DNA of 64,000 nt from Picosynechococcus sp. PCC 7003. GTDB taxonomy: Bacteria; Cyanobacteriota; Cyanobacteriia; Cyanobacteriales; MRBY01. The notes under the pieces are model-generated. The model was not told the DNA's origin, ran no database searches, and was given only the letters and a program-made list of their open reading frames with translations. Shown in pieces: positions 55,430 through 64,000 of this stretch (the stretch's first letter is position 1; each line of letters opens with the position of its first letter). A program made the position numbers and the translations under genes. Where the stretch lies: contig NZ_CP016474.1 of assembly GCF_001693255.1 (NCBI RefSeq), forward strand, positions 1,692,661 through 1,756,660, given 5' to 3'.

Positions 55430-56317
55430 ATGGCAACAACGGTAATTCGCGATGTGCTCCATGCCTATGACTTTACCCCCAGCGATCGCCCCTCAGATCC
55501 TGCCGGAGAAGATCCCGAATCTCCGGTGCTTGTATTTATCCATGGTTGGCTCCTGAGTCGCGCCTATTGGCAACCCCTCATTGATCTTTTAAAGCAAGAT
55601 TATGCTTGTCTGGCCTACGATCTTCGGGGTTTCGGAGAATCTGCCGCCAAAACCCAAGGCGATCGCTACCCAGACCAAGGCTACACCCTTCAAGACTACG
55701 GCACCGATCTACAGCATTTACTCGAAACCCTCAACCTCAAACATGTTTGGCTTGTGGGTCACTCCCTCGGCGGGAGCATCGCCCTGTGGGGGGCCGCCAT
55801 TTGTCCCAAACGGGTGCGGGGCATTATCTGCATCAATGCTGGGGGGGGCATTTATCTTAAAGAAGACTTTGAAAAGTTTCGCAATGCCGGCCAAAACCTC
55901 GTCAAAAATCGCTGGCCTTTCCTGAAACATATACCTTTATTGGACTTATTTTTTGCCCGGTTGATGGTGCATCGTCCCCTCTCAAGACAGTGGGGAAAAC
56001 AGAGAATTCATGACTTTCTCCAGGCTGATGCCACTGCCGCCCTCGGTGCCCTCCTCGAAACGACCACCGAACAGGAAGTGCACTATCTACCGCAGTTGGT
56101 GGCCCAATTAGTCCAACCGGTTTATTTTTTGGCCGGACAGCAAGATCCGGTGATGGAACTGAAGTATGTGCGCCATTTAGCCAGCTTTCACCCTAGTTTT
56201 GGTTGTATGGGCAATAATGTCCGAGAAATTGATCACTGCGGTCATTTAGCAATGGTTGAACAAACCATCGCAGTAGCAGAAAATATTCGCGAAATTTTAA
56301 ATCAAGATCACCCCTAA
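55430..56317 (+). CDS. Alpha/beta-fold hydrolase
   Basis: A 295-residue hydrolase. Seen: LVFIHGWLLSRAYW (oxyanion region), YDLRGFGES, nucleophile elbow GHSLGGS, catalytic Asp in AGQQDPVMELKYV and His near DHCGHLAMVEQ. A complete triad is therefore likely. The substrate is unknown. Confidence 0.9.
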   Translation: MATTVIRDVLHAYDFTPSDRPSDPAGEDPESPVLVFIHGWLLSRAYWQPLIDLLKQDYACLAYDLRGFGESAAKTQGDRYPDQGYTLQDYGTDLQHLLETLNLKHVWLVGHSLGGSIALWGAAICPKRVRGIICINAGGGIYLKEDFEKFRNAGQNLVKNRWPFLKHIPLLDLFFARLMVHRPLSRQWGKQRIHDFLQADATAALGALLETTTEQEVHYLPQLVAQLVQPVYFLAGQQDPVMELKYVRHLASFHPSFGCMGNNVREIDHCGHLAMVEQTIAVAENIREILNQDHP

Positions 56318-56401
56318 AAGGACTGTAAAAGTGCAGGGAGATTGTCTACAATGCTTAGTAGAGAAATGTTATTGTGCTCTGCCCAAACTTTGGAGAAGCT
56401 T

Positions 56402-56716
56402 ATGCTACACCGCAAGATTAACCAAATCTGCAACGATGAAAAAGAAGTTTGTATATTCTTGCGGGATCAACAGCGCTGGATTGAAAATGCGACTATTACG
56501 GCGTTTGAAGGAGAAATTCTCACAATCCGTTATGAAACGGAAGAAGAGGACGAAATTTCCTCTTGGGAAGAATTGGTGCGCCTAGAAAGCGTTGGCGCGA
56601 TCACCCAAAAACTCGCCTCGGTGCCGAAGATGGATGTGGAACTTTCCATTGCCGAAGATTGCCCAGAAGCGGAGCAAATTTTCCCCCATTTCCCCGATTC
56701 AAAAAATCAAGACTAA
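56402..56716 (+). CDS. DUF6679-type conserved cyanobacterial protein
   Basis: A 104-residue protein starting MLHRKINQICNDEKEVCIFLRDQQRWIENA and containing YETEEEDEISSWEELVRLESVGAITQKLASVP, which I associate with DUF6679. It is a small, acidic, beta-rich protein. ATG 56402 fits the family start better than ATG 56351 or the in-frame start at 56342. Its TAA overlaps the TAG of the facing gene (CTAA at 56713-56716). Confidence 0.82.
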   Translation: MLHRKINQICNDEKEVCIFLRDQQRWIENATITAFEGEILTIRYETEEEDEISSWEELVRLESVGAITQKLASVPKMDVELSIAEDCPEAEQIFPHFPDSKNQD

Positions 56717-58365
56717 ATCTCTTCTGATGGATCTGGAGCCTGGGCGATCGCCTGAAACTCTGGACAATACCCCTCTGGTGTCACCTTAAAGCGATACAGG
56801 GGAGATTTTGGTTGTTGGCACCGCAATCCTTTTTGAAAGCGGCAGTTGAGGCAGCAATCTAAGTTGTTAAATCGTTGGGCATCGACATTATGGCGTAGCA
56901 GTTCCCGCTCGTTAATGCCGCGCAGCACAAGTTCTTCCCCCTGCCAGCGCGCTTCCACCAGACCCGTATCCGCAAAGGTTTGCCAACGGGGATCATCGTT
57001 GAGGCTATTGGGCAGGCTGATGGTAATCCAAGCCCCCACTTCATTAATTTCCCCTTCGTATTCCGTGCTGTGGGGGCCTTCTGGTTGGATAAACGTGGCC
57101 CCAATGGGAAGCTCGACTAACTTTCCGGCGGCGGGACAATGGAGTTGATAGCGGCTTTGGAGTTCTTCGAGGGCGGTGAGATCTTCCAAGTCTTGGCTAG
57201 AACCATGGAAAAAGACAACGTGTTGGGGCCGCAAGTTGTGGATTAACTGGGTGGTATTGCGACCGTCGCTGTGTTCGGCGAGGAGATAGGTTTCGATTTG
57301 GACGTGTTTTTTAGGGGCGATCGCCGCCAGGGGAGGCGCTTCAATATCTAACCAAACCCCTGGATGTTCTGGTAAGAGGAGTAAACAAGGGCATTGCTCT
57401 GCTTCGCAATACTTGGCGAAGTCATTGGTGTAATCGGTGATGATCACATGGTTGCCCTGGTGCAGGTCTGGATATTCACCTGGGGCGAGGCGATGCATCC
57501 GGGGGTAGACCCGGTCATCCCAAAAGAGGGCCTGGTGACGGGCAAAATTTTGCACTGGATTTGGCAATTCTGGCAAGATCTCCAAATACAAATCGCACCC
57601 ACGGGCCACTTGGCCTTCTACCCAAATATCAACTTTTTTGCCGGTAAATTGGTGGTGCGATCGCAATAATTTTAAGATTTCCTGGCCGAGGCCGAGGCGC
57701 GGTACGGGCAAAATCACCGACTGACCAGAATCTAAGGCGTCGAGAATCCGTTGGGTGAGGTATTTTTCCTGTTGACGGCGGTGGGGATGCCGCATCGTAC
57801 CATAGCTACCCTCGATGATCAGCACATCGGGCTGGAAACCCCGCAAAGCCTCAATGGATAAGCCATTCACCAACTGAAAATGGGAAACGGAAAAATCTCC
57901 CGTGTAAAATACCGTGTAATCTCGCTCTGGGGTATGGAACGTAAACAAAGCCGCCGCCGCCCCCGGCAAATGTCCGGCGGGGAAAAGTTGGAGGGTTAAA
58001 TTGTCGGCAATTTCGACGGGCGATCGCCAGGGCACCACTTGACCTAAATCAGACGGAACCTTTGCCCCAGGCCAGTTGAGGGGCAACAATGTTTGAGTCG
58101 CAGCACTCAGATAAATGGGGACTTCCGGAAAATGGCGATGTAAAGCGAGGATGCCTTCGGCGTGATCCCGATGGGCATGGCTACAAAAAACGGCATCGGG
58201 CATTTTGTCCTGGGCGAGGAGCCGCGCAAAATCCGTGACACCACAGTCGAGTAGCAGTTGATAAGGCCCCAATTTAAGAAGAAGACAAACACCTTCTGCT
58301 TGTTGACCAGTGGCGTAGGGCAGGCAGGATAATTGAGGCAAATCGGGGGCGACGGCAGGGGGCAT
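56713..58365 (-). CDS. Metallo-beta-lactamase/beta-CASP-like hydrolase with C-terminal Cys cluster
   Basis: A 550-residue enzyme. The metal site is SHAHRDHAEG (HxHxDH), with a later GHLPGAA, TGDF and a C-terminal AEHSDGRNT His. These fit RNase J or CPSF-like beta-CASP nucleases, but a nuclease role is inference. The last ~55 residues hold DCCLNCRFQKGLRCQ and EGYCPEF, four or five cysteines that could hold a zinc or Fe-S cluster. The gene's stop overlaps the stop of the DUF6679 gene. Confidence 0.85.
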   Translation of the reverse strand: MPPAVAPDLPQLSCLPYATGQQAEGVCLLLKLGPYQLLLDCGVTDFARLLAQDKMPDAVFCSHAHRDHAEGILALHRHFPEVPIYLSAATQTLLPLNWPGAKVPSDLGQVVPWRSPVEIADNLTLQLFPAGHLPGAAAALFTFHTPERDYTVFYTGDFSVSHFQLVNGLSIEALRGFQPDVLIIEGSYGTMRHPHRRQQEKYLTQRILDALDSGQSVILPVPRLGLGQEILKLLRSHHQFTGKKVDIWVEGQVARGCDLYLEILPELPNPVQNFARHQALFWDDRVYPRMHRLAPGEYPDLHQGNHVIITDYTNDFAKYCEAEQCPCLLLLPEHPGVWLDIEAPPLAAIAPKKHVQIETYLLAEHSDGRNTTQLIHNLRPQHVVFFHGSSQDLEDLTALEELQSRYQLHCPAAGKLVELPIGATFIQPEGPHSTEYEGEINEVGAWITISLPNSLNDDPRWQTFADTGLVEARWQGEELVLRGINERELLRHNVDAQRFNNLDCCLNCRFQKGLRCQQPKSPLYRFKVTPEGYCPEFQAIAQAPDPSEEI

Positions 58366-58495
58366 TGGGCACAAAAAATCCTAGAATCCCAAGGAGGCGA
58401 TCGCCGCAGGAGATCCTAGAGTATCTCAACGAACAATAAAAGATCTGGTTAAGGGAACTTGTGGCGAAACCACCCAAAAATGATGGGCAGGCACA

Positions 58496-58618
58496 TTAGT
58501 GGGCGGAACCATTGCCGTGGTAATCATCGGAATCATAAAAACCATTTTGGGTGCCGAAAAAGAGACAAGCCACAGTAAAGACACCTGTCAAAGCCAATAA
58601 AAGTAATTTGATATCCAT
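58496..58618 (-). CDS. Small 40-residue single-pass membrane protein
   Basis: A 40-codon frame starting at ATG 58618 reads MDIKLLLLALTGVFTVACLF and then FGTQNGFYDSDDYHGNGSAH. One membrane helix (~3-22) and a polar, Asp/Gly/His-rich tail are plain. Codon use fits a real gene and the size and layout match photosystem or NDH-1 small subunits of cyanobacteria; it is not PsbY, PsbN, PsaM, PsaI or Ycf12 by sequence. No RBS of usual strength is seen. A second gene-like feature is absent on the other strand. Confidence 0.65.
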   Translation of the reverse strand: MDIKLLLLALTGVFTVACLFFGTQNGFYDSDDYHGNGSAH

Positions 58619-58772
58619 AGAGTTAGGGTAACTGTACATTCAGTTTCATCATAGCGATTTTTCCAGAGAGCGGAAATTAACTTTTATGGCAGCAAAATTT
58701 GCTATTTCATTGGAAATTCTTGGATTTTATGGAATTTTGACCCATTGAAATAAGATCTGTCCTGCGGGAAAT

Positions 58773-59351
58773 TTAAGGGTGGGTTTCGAGGCGATCGCCA
58801 TAGGCCGAGATTTCGGGGGCACCATGGGCCCAAACTTGGTAGTCACGCACTAATTGATCAAGGAGTTGTCCTTTGATGCGTTGCAAGATTTCCTGCAGGA
58901 GGCGATCGCCCGTCTTTTTCACTAAGGCCTTGGGGGTAAACCAGAGGGGGGGCGGCAGCTCGAGTTTGACCTGGAGATCTGCTTCACCCTGGAGTAACCA
59001 TTGCGCCTGCTTATCGGCGACAGGTTGTAATCGGCCAGTCACATCGAGTTTAAAACCTTTCATGAAGGGTTCGAGGCCCCGCAGTTGATAATCCAAACTT
59101 TTGATATGGACTTGGCAGTGGCGATCACACCAAATTTTCAGGGTCACAATGGGCTGGAATTTGTATAGATCTAAGAAACCAATGGGCCGCATTTTGAGTC
59201 GGTATTGATCCGGGGCAATTTTTTCGGTGCGCTCAGGATCGGCGATCGCCCCCACCAGACAATCAATTTCCCGGAGATACTCCTGAATAGGACGGGGCGC
59301 CTCCGGCACGGAGAGGGCAACAACTTCGAGGGCTTGGAAGCGAATGGCCAT
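58773..59351 (-). CDS. DUF1997-family protein
   Basis: A 192-residue protein with the DUF1997 pattern: PEAPRPIQEYLREIDCLVGAI, YRLKMRPIGFLDLYKFQPIVTLKIW and GEADLQVKLELPPPLWFTPKALVKKTGDRLLQEIL. The family occurs in cyanobacteria and chloroplast-bearing plants. It looks like a lipid-binding SRPBCC-type beta barrel. Function is unknown. It diverges from psaC across 254 bases. Confidence 0.87.
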   Translation of the reverse strand: MAIRFQALEVVALSVPEAPRPIQEYLREIDCLVGAIADPERTEKIAPDQYRLKMRPIGFLDLYKFQPIVTLKIWCDRHCQVHIKSLDYQLRGLEPFMKGFKLDVTGRLQPVADKQAQWLLQGEADLQVKLELPPPLWFTPKALVKKTGDRLLQEILQRIKGQLLDQLVRDYQVWAHGAPEISAYGDRLETHP

Positions 59352-59599
59352 AGTAAAGTTCTATTCCTAAATTTTGTATCAACACCGAATCAATAAAAAC
59401 ATTGGTCTCTGCCTCCGAAAAAGCAACCCAGAAAATTTCAAAAAATGCCCAAAATTGCCCAGAGACGCAGGATTTTTAGGGATATGTAACACAACGTAAA
59501 CTTATATCACCTTTTCGCCAAGGGACTTCTAGCCCTGCGGTAAACTAACCCATAATCCAGAATGCTGACATAATCAAACCACATTCTTGTAGGAGTTAA

Positions 59600-59851
<252 letters not shown>

Positions 59852-59938
59852 ACTCGCCCATTTAACACAAGCCTTTTTGTATTGGGTTATATTAAAACAC
59901 TATCCCATTAACGTTTTCAACCATTCTGGTCATCTCTG

Positions 59939-59967
59939 GAGAGGCATTTTAAGTCCTCTCTTTTTTT
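59939..59967 (+). terminator. Rho-independent terminator downstream of psaC
   Basis: GAGAGG and CCTCTC pair around a ten-base loop, followed by TTTTTTT. It is about 88 bases after the psaC stop. Confidence 0.8.
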
Positions 59968-60081
59968 ATTGTCCGTTATATTGTATTTGTTTTGCCACGA
60001 GCATGCGGCGATCGCTTTCCAGGAGAATCGCCATAGGTCAAACGTTTTCGCAATTAAGAAGTTCTATTTTTCAGGAACAAA

Positions 60082-60642
60082 CTAACCAATCCAGTTAATT
60101 TCTGTGGGCTCAGCACCAGTGCTCTTGGCCGCGTTCAGGGTGTCTTTGGGTAGCGCGGATTGAGTGGCTTTCGCGTTAGGTTTTTCGATGAGAGATGTTT
60201 TGGGGTGGTGGGTAGTCTGCCAAAATTGGCGATCGCCAACATTTTTATTTAGGATATTGCGCAAGAAAAAATTCAAAGTTTTTTGAGGAATATAGCCTTT
60301 TAAGACCGCTAAACTGCCAAATAGCAGATGGTTAAGCTTTTGCTCCTCGAGAATGAGAGCGAGCTGCTCGGTGGTGAGCAAATCCGCCTCAAGCAAATAA
60401 TCACCAAGCCGTTTGCCATCAATCAATATCAGTTCTTGTTTCGCATATTTCGCGAAAAAATCAGCCGTTGGTTGGTGAATCCAGCCCCGCAGAGTCAAGA
60501 TTTCACCAAATTTTAAATCGTTGTAAATTTGCTGATCAAAAAGGGCCGTTTGTAATTGGGCCTCGGAGATCAAGCCTGCATCTTCAAGGACTTCACCAAT
60601 TAACTGAAGTTTAGGACGATTATTGGTAGATGCTGCATTCAT
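60082..60642 (-). CDS. Stand-alone protein with two T2SSE_N-like lobes
   Basis: A 186-residue protein. Residues ~13-53 (LIGEVLEDAGLISEAQLQTALFDQQ, FGEILTLRGWI) and ~76-120 (LGDYLLEADLLTTEQLALILEEQ, FGSLAVLKGYI) are two copies of a helical unit seen at the N-terminus of type II secretion and PilB ATPases (T2SSE_N/MshEN-like, which can bind c-di-GMP). No ATPase domain follows; the last ~50 residues are low-complexity. It may regulate pili or bind c-di-GMP alone; this is inference. Confidence 0.7.
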   Translation of the reverse strand: MNAASTNNRPKLQLIGEVLEDAGLISEAQLQTALFDQQIYNDLKFGEILTLRGWIHQPTADFFAKYAKQELILIDGKRLGDYLLEADLLTTEQLALILEEQKLNHLLFGSLAVLKGYIPQKTLNFFLRNILNKNVGDRQFWQTTHHPKTSLIEKPNAKATQSALPKDTLNAAKSTGAEPTEINWIG

Positions 60643-61101
60643 AAGCGCTATTTCAACCTACTGTAGACGACGCAAAATCAATGCTTTATACACCCAGTAA
60701 AACGCATTACTACTAAAAGATCACTTGCTTATTTTTTATTTTCCTATAGAAATATAACTGGGCATTTATTGATTGAATGGGGGTACTGTAACTATTTTAA
60801 TGCAATCTTAAATGATTACTGTTAATTTTAACTCTCACTTCCGCCATAGATGAGCAAATAAAATCTTTAGCCGAGCAAGTTGTTGCAATTCTGGTCTATT
60901 TTTGTTGATTCTCCTTCAAATAGAGGCAGGCCCTCTTGAATGAATATAAATACTTATGATTTTTAAGATCTTTCCTAATTAAAGATCAAAATTTTTGTAT
61001 TGCCATGGGAGAAAAGGCTGAACAGAAAAAGGCGATCGCCATCGTCCCATGGAACAAATAGAAGTAATCTCAAGCTGGGTATTGAACTGACAGCGCAACC
61101 C
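60643..61101. other. Gene-free interval with two inverted repeats
   Basis: This is 459 bases of AT-rich DNA between the T2SSE_N-like gene's start and the universal stress gene's end. GATCTTT-7 nt-AAAGATC lies at 60967-60987. CCATGGGA and TCCCATGG at 61003-61010 and 61045-61052 flank 34 bases that include GGCGATCGCC. No reading frame or tRNA-like fold was found. Confidence 0.45.
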
Positions 61102-61506
61102 CTAGGGGATGATTAAGACCGGGCAAGGAGAAAGATTCGTGACTTTACTGGTGACACTTTCGGCGGCCCCTTCCTGGGTTAAGCCCATACCCCGACAGCC
61201 CATCACGATTAAATCAGCCTCAATTTCATCGGCCACATCGCAAATGGTGAAAGATGGCATCCCTTCCCGTTCAATGATGTCGGCTTCGATTCCGGCCTGG
61301 GCAAAGAGATCATGGGCCCCCTGGAGGAGCTTGGCCACCGCTTCTTCGGAATTCATCACCCCCTGGCGCTCCTCTGGCTCTGTTGGTTCGACCACGGAGA
61401 GCAGGACTAAACGACTTTGGAAGGATTTCACAAGGCTGATTACGGTTTCTGCCGCTTCACGGGCTTCACGACTTTTATCAACGGGAAAAAGAATGGTTTT
61501 AAACAT
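61102..61506 (-). CDS. Universal stress protein (UspA family)
   Basis: A 134-residue UspA-fold protein: FKTILFPVDKSREAREAAETV at the start and LIVMGCRGMGLTQEGAAESVTSKV near the end. The ATP loop is G-x2-G-x9-E/S rather than the usual G-S/T, so nucleotide binding is uncertain. It diverges from pgk; the two starts are 160 bases apart. Confidence 0.9.
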   Translation of the reverse strand: MFKTILFPVDKSREAREAAETVISLVKSFQSRLVLLSVVEPTEPEERQGVMNSEEAVAKLLQGAHDLFAQAGIEADIIEREGMPSFTICDVADEIEADLIVMGCRGMGLTQEGAAESVTSKVTNLSPCPVLIIP

Positions 61507-61664
61507 AGTAGCTCTACCTCCTAGACACAGGCTCCGGTAAAATCTGCATGGAGATATTTTTCTGGATTTGGAACTCTAGTTCAATTTTCTCGGAAAAATG
61601 GTCTTCTTCTGATGACAAGATGACAGAACTTTATAAAAAGCAAGCATTTGGAGGATCTTATATT

Positions 61665-62861
61665 GTGGCTAAGAAATCAGTTGCAAATTTAACAGAGGCA
61701 GATTTAAGCGGTAAGCGCGTATTTGTCCGGGTTGATTTTAATGTACCCCTCAATGAAAGCGGTGCAATCACTGACGATACCCGGATTCGGGCCGCACTCC
61801 CCACCATCAAATATTTGACTGAGAAAGGTGCCAAGGTGATTCTCGGAAGCCACATGGGTCGTCCGAAGGGTCAGGTGGTTGATTCGATGCGCTTAACGCC
61901 TGTGGCCGCCCGCTTGTCTGAATTGTTGGGCCAATCTGTCACTAAGTGTGATGATTGCATTGGGGATGCGGTAAACCAGGCGATCGCCAACCTCAGTAAT
62001 GGTCAAGTGGCATTATTAGAAAACCTCCGCTTTAACCCTGGCGAAGAAAAGAATGATCCTGAATTTGCCAAGCAACTCGCGGCCAATGCAGACATTTATG
62101 TCAACGATGCGTTCGGGACCGCTCACCGTGCCCATGGTTCCACCGAAGGCGTCACCCACCACGTTGGTACTTCCGTTGCTGGTCTTTTAATCGAAAAAGA
62201 ACTCCAGTTCCTCAAGGGGGCCATCGAAGCTCCCAAGCGTCCCCTCGTGGCGATTGTGGGCGGTTCTAAGGTGTCCAGCAAAATTGGTGTCATCGAAACC
62301 CTCCTGGAAAAGTGCGACAAGCTCCTGATCGGCGGTGGGATGATCTTCACGTTCTACAAGGCCCAAGGGAAATCCGTCGGTGGTTCCCTCGTGGAAGATG
62401 ACAAGATCGATTTGGCGAAGAGCTTAATGGAAAAAGCCCAAGGGAAAATTTTGCTCCCCACTGACGTGGTTGTGGCAGACAAGTTTGCGCCTGACGCTGA
62501 AGCGAAAACGGTTAGTGTTGATGCCATTCCCGATGGTTGGATGGGTCTCGACATTGGTGCTGATTCTGTGAAGGTCTTCCAAGAGGCTCTCGATGGTTGT
62601 GGCACAGCGATCTGGAATGGCCCGATGGGGGTATTCGAGTTCGATAAATTTGCTGTAGGTACCGAGGCGATCGCCAAGACCCTTGCGGGGGCGACTGAAA
62701 CCGGTACTGTCACGATTATTGGGGGTGGTGACTCCGTTGCTGCTGTCGAAAAAGTCGGCGTTGCAGACAAAATGAGTCACATTTCTACTGGTGGTGGTGC
62801 CAGTCTCGAACTGCTGGAAGGGAAAGAGCTGCCCGGTATCGTTGCCCTCGATGATGCCTAA
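61665..62861 (+). CDS. pgk: Phosphoglycerate kinase
   Basis: A 398-residue Calvin-cycle and glycolysis enzyme interconverting 3-phosphoglycerate and 1,3-bisphosphoglycerate. Seen: [51 protein letters not shown] and [13 protein letters not shown]. The start is the GTG at 61665 ([14 protein letters not shown]), placed by a strong GGAGGA at 61650-61655; the open frame extends upstream but reads unlike the family. A strong terminator follows. Confidence 0.96.
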   Translation: MAKKSVANLTEADLSGKRVFVRVDFNVPLNESGAITDDTRIRAALPTIKYLTEKGAKVILGSHMGRPKGQVVDSMRLTPVAARLSELLGQSVTKCDDCIGDAVNQAIANLSNGQVALLENLRFNPGEEKNDPEFAKQLAANADIYVNDAFGTAHRAHGSTEGVTHHVGTSVAGLLIEKELQFLKGAIEAPKRPLVAIVGGSKVSSKIGVIETLLEKCDKLLIGGGMIFTFYKAQGKSVGGSLVEDDKIDLAKSLMEKAQGKILLPTDVVVADKFAPDAEAKTVSVDAIPDGWMGLDIGADSVKVFQEALDGCGTAIWNGPMGVFEFDKFAVGTEAIAKTLAGATETGTVTIIGGGDSVAAVEKVGVADKMSHISTGGGASLELLEGKELPGIVALDDA

Positions 62862-62892
62862 ACTTTTAACTGTTCTTTTGATCTAACAAATA

Positions 62893-62923
62893 CCCCCCTA
62901 GCTGATTTAGGGGGGCTTTTTTT
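62893..62923 (+). terminator. Rho-independent terminator of pgk
   Basis: CCCCCCTA and TTAGGGGGG-type arms pair around a short loop, then CTTTTTTT. It lies about 32 bases after the pgk stop. Confidence 0.88.
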
Positions 62924-62943
62924 CGGGGAATTTGTCGAGACGA

Positions 62944-64000
62944 TTAAGCTTGTGGGGCGTCTTCTAGGGCAAATTGCACCAGGCGATCCACCAATTGAGG
63001 GAAGGGAATGCCGCTTTGTTGCCATAACTGAGGGTACATACTCAGGGCCGTAAAACCAGGCAGGGTATTAATTTCGTTAATCAACACCGTCTGGGTCGCT
63101 TCCACATAGAAAAAATCTACCCGGGCAATGCCACGGCAGTCGAGGGCTTGGAAAGCTTTGATCGCGAGTTCTTGAATCTGTTGGGCGATCGCCGCTGGGA
63201 TCTCGGCGGGAATGTGCATACTGGATTTCCCATCGGTATATTTCGTTTCGTAGTCGTAGAAATCACTGTCAAAGCGAATTTCCCCCACCACCGAGGCTTT
63301 CGGCTGATCATTGCCCAGAACGGCGCATTCTACTTCCCGGGCTGTTACCCCAGCTTCAACGATGATTCGACGGTCATATTCAGCGGCAAGATCCAACGCT
63401 TTTTCGAGTTCGTCACGGCTGCGCACTTTACTAATCCCCACAGAAGACCCCAGATTTGCTGGTTTGACGAACATTGGGTAGTTAAGCTGGGCTTCAATGT
63501 TGTCGCAGACTTTTGGGAAAACGCAAGGGCCAGACCACACTTCCGAACGCAGCACGCCCACATAATCCACCTGGGCCAGACCCGCTTGGGCAAAGACCAT
63601 TTTCATCGCCAGTTTATCCATACCGGCGGCCGAACCGAGCACTTTACTCCCCACAAAGGGCTTTTCCATCAGGGTCAGCAGACCTTGGAGGGTACCATCT
63701 TCGCCATTGGGACCATGGACAATGGGAAACCACACATCAACGCTAGGAGCCGCTGGGGGAAATTGCCAACGACTGGCCGGATCAACGGTTTCTGCGGGGA
63801 GAGCTTTTCCGGCAGTGAGCACCTGTTGGGAAATCTCTGGGCCGTGCCAAATGCCATTGCGGTCGATGTAAAACGGGAGGAGTTCGTATTTTTCGGAGTT
63901 ATCATCCTGGGCAAAGGCTTTGGCGATCGCTGCCGCTGAGACGATAGAAACATCATGTTCCCCAGATTTTCCCCCAAACAATAAACCAACCCGTTGCCGT
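62944..64000 (-). CDS. ddl: D-alanine--D-alanine ligase, 5' end outside window
   Basis: The frame enters from the right edge ([22 protein letters not shown]) so the start lies beyond 64000; the first Met-like codon in the window (a TTG at 63981) is internal. Ligates two D-alanines for peptidoglycan. ATP-grasp blocks are intact: [47 protein letters not shown] and [16 protein letters not shown]. The 3' end converges on the pgk terminator. Confidence 0.95.
   Translation of the reverse strand, partial: RQRVGLLFGGKSGEHDVSIVSAAAIAKAFAQDDNSEKYELLPFYIDRNGIWHGPEISQQVLTAGKALPAETVDPASRWQFPPAAPSVDVWFPIVHGPNGEDGTLQGLLTLMEKPFVGSKVLGSAAGMDKLAMKMVFAQAGLAQVDYVGVLRSEVWSGPCVFPKVCDNIEAQLNYPMFVKPANLGSSVGISKVRSRDELEKALDLAAEYDRRIIVEAGVTAREVECAVLGNDQPKASVVGEIRFDSDFYDYETKYTDGKSSMHIPAEIPAAIAQQIQELAIKAFQALDCRGIARVDFFYVEATQTVLINEINTLPGFTALSMYPQLWQQSGIPFPQLVDRLVQFALEDAPQA

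Overview
The window is chromosomal DNA of a unicellular cyanobacterium. It carries psaC (photosystem I), chlB (light-independent protochlorophyllide reductase), ntcA (global nitrogen regulator), a CRR6-type NDH-1 maturation factor, a Tic22 homologue, a ycf52-type GNAT and many cyanobacteria-only families (DUF3084, DUF1997, DUF6679, COP23). The palindrome GCGATCGC (HIP1), typical of many cyanobacteria, is scattered through most genes. Gene content and style look closest to Synechococcus sp. PCC 7002 / Picosynechococcus; that placement is inference from memory, not a search.

Layout. 0-10.6 kb: end of a small GRKS/TKTIRVP-type protein, a thioredoxin-like 2Fe-2S protein, a thioredoxin-DsbD membrane fusion, a UbiB-family kinase, cysE, a DUF4258/DUF2283 pair, a Fur - ABC ATPase - CRR6 run, and a CobQ-like protein that has lost its amidotransferase active-site residues. 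10.6-27.2 kb: housekeeping genes chlB, fmt, an HtrA/Deg protease, proS, a P-type ATPase, pyk, a LapA-like protein and scpA, then tRNA-Leu, a COP23 protein and a Ser/Thr kinase. 27.3-29.8 kb: an accessory patch downstream of purL (AT-rich HNH protein, Uma2 nuclease, DUF6883/DUF4926) in which the last ~29 bases of purL occur three times, once at purL itself and once after each module. 29.8-41.4 kb: purL, DUF29, a site-2 protease, alaS, a YqgF-like protein, DUF3084, ntcA, fabI and rsmH.

41.4-45.3 kb is the most unusual part. A single ancestral gene coding for a restriction-type (HSDR_N-like, PD-(D/E)XK) nuclease domain fused to a ParA-type ATPase was split by an ISAs1-family element. The element has perfect 20-bp inverted repeats and a perfect 10-bp target duplication; removing it restores one 463-codon frame. 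The next gene, possibly ParB-like and only 3 bases downstream, is cut by a second, IS5-family element. This looks like a small nuclease/partition or defence cassette silenced by two insertions. It is followed by a five-gene minor-pilin operon on the minus strand (51.3 to 45.3 kb), which includes a 934-residue pilin carrying seven cysteine-rich fibronectin-III-like repeats.

51.6-64 kb returns to core genes: prmC, tic22-like, tRNA-Pro, a GNAT, an alpha/beta hydrolase, a metallo-beta-lactamase-fold protein with a C-terminal cysteine cluster, a 40-residue membrane protein, DUF1997, psaC, a protein with two T2SSE_N-like lobes, a universal stress protein, pgk with a strong terminator, and the start-less end of ddl.

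No rRNA genes, CRISPR arrays or prophage were seen. All family assignments come from reading motifs by eye.
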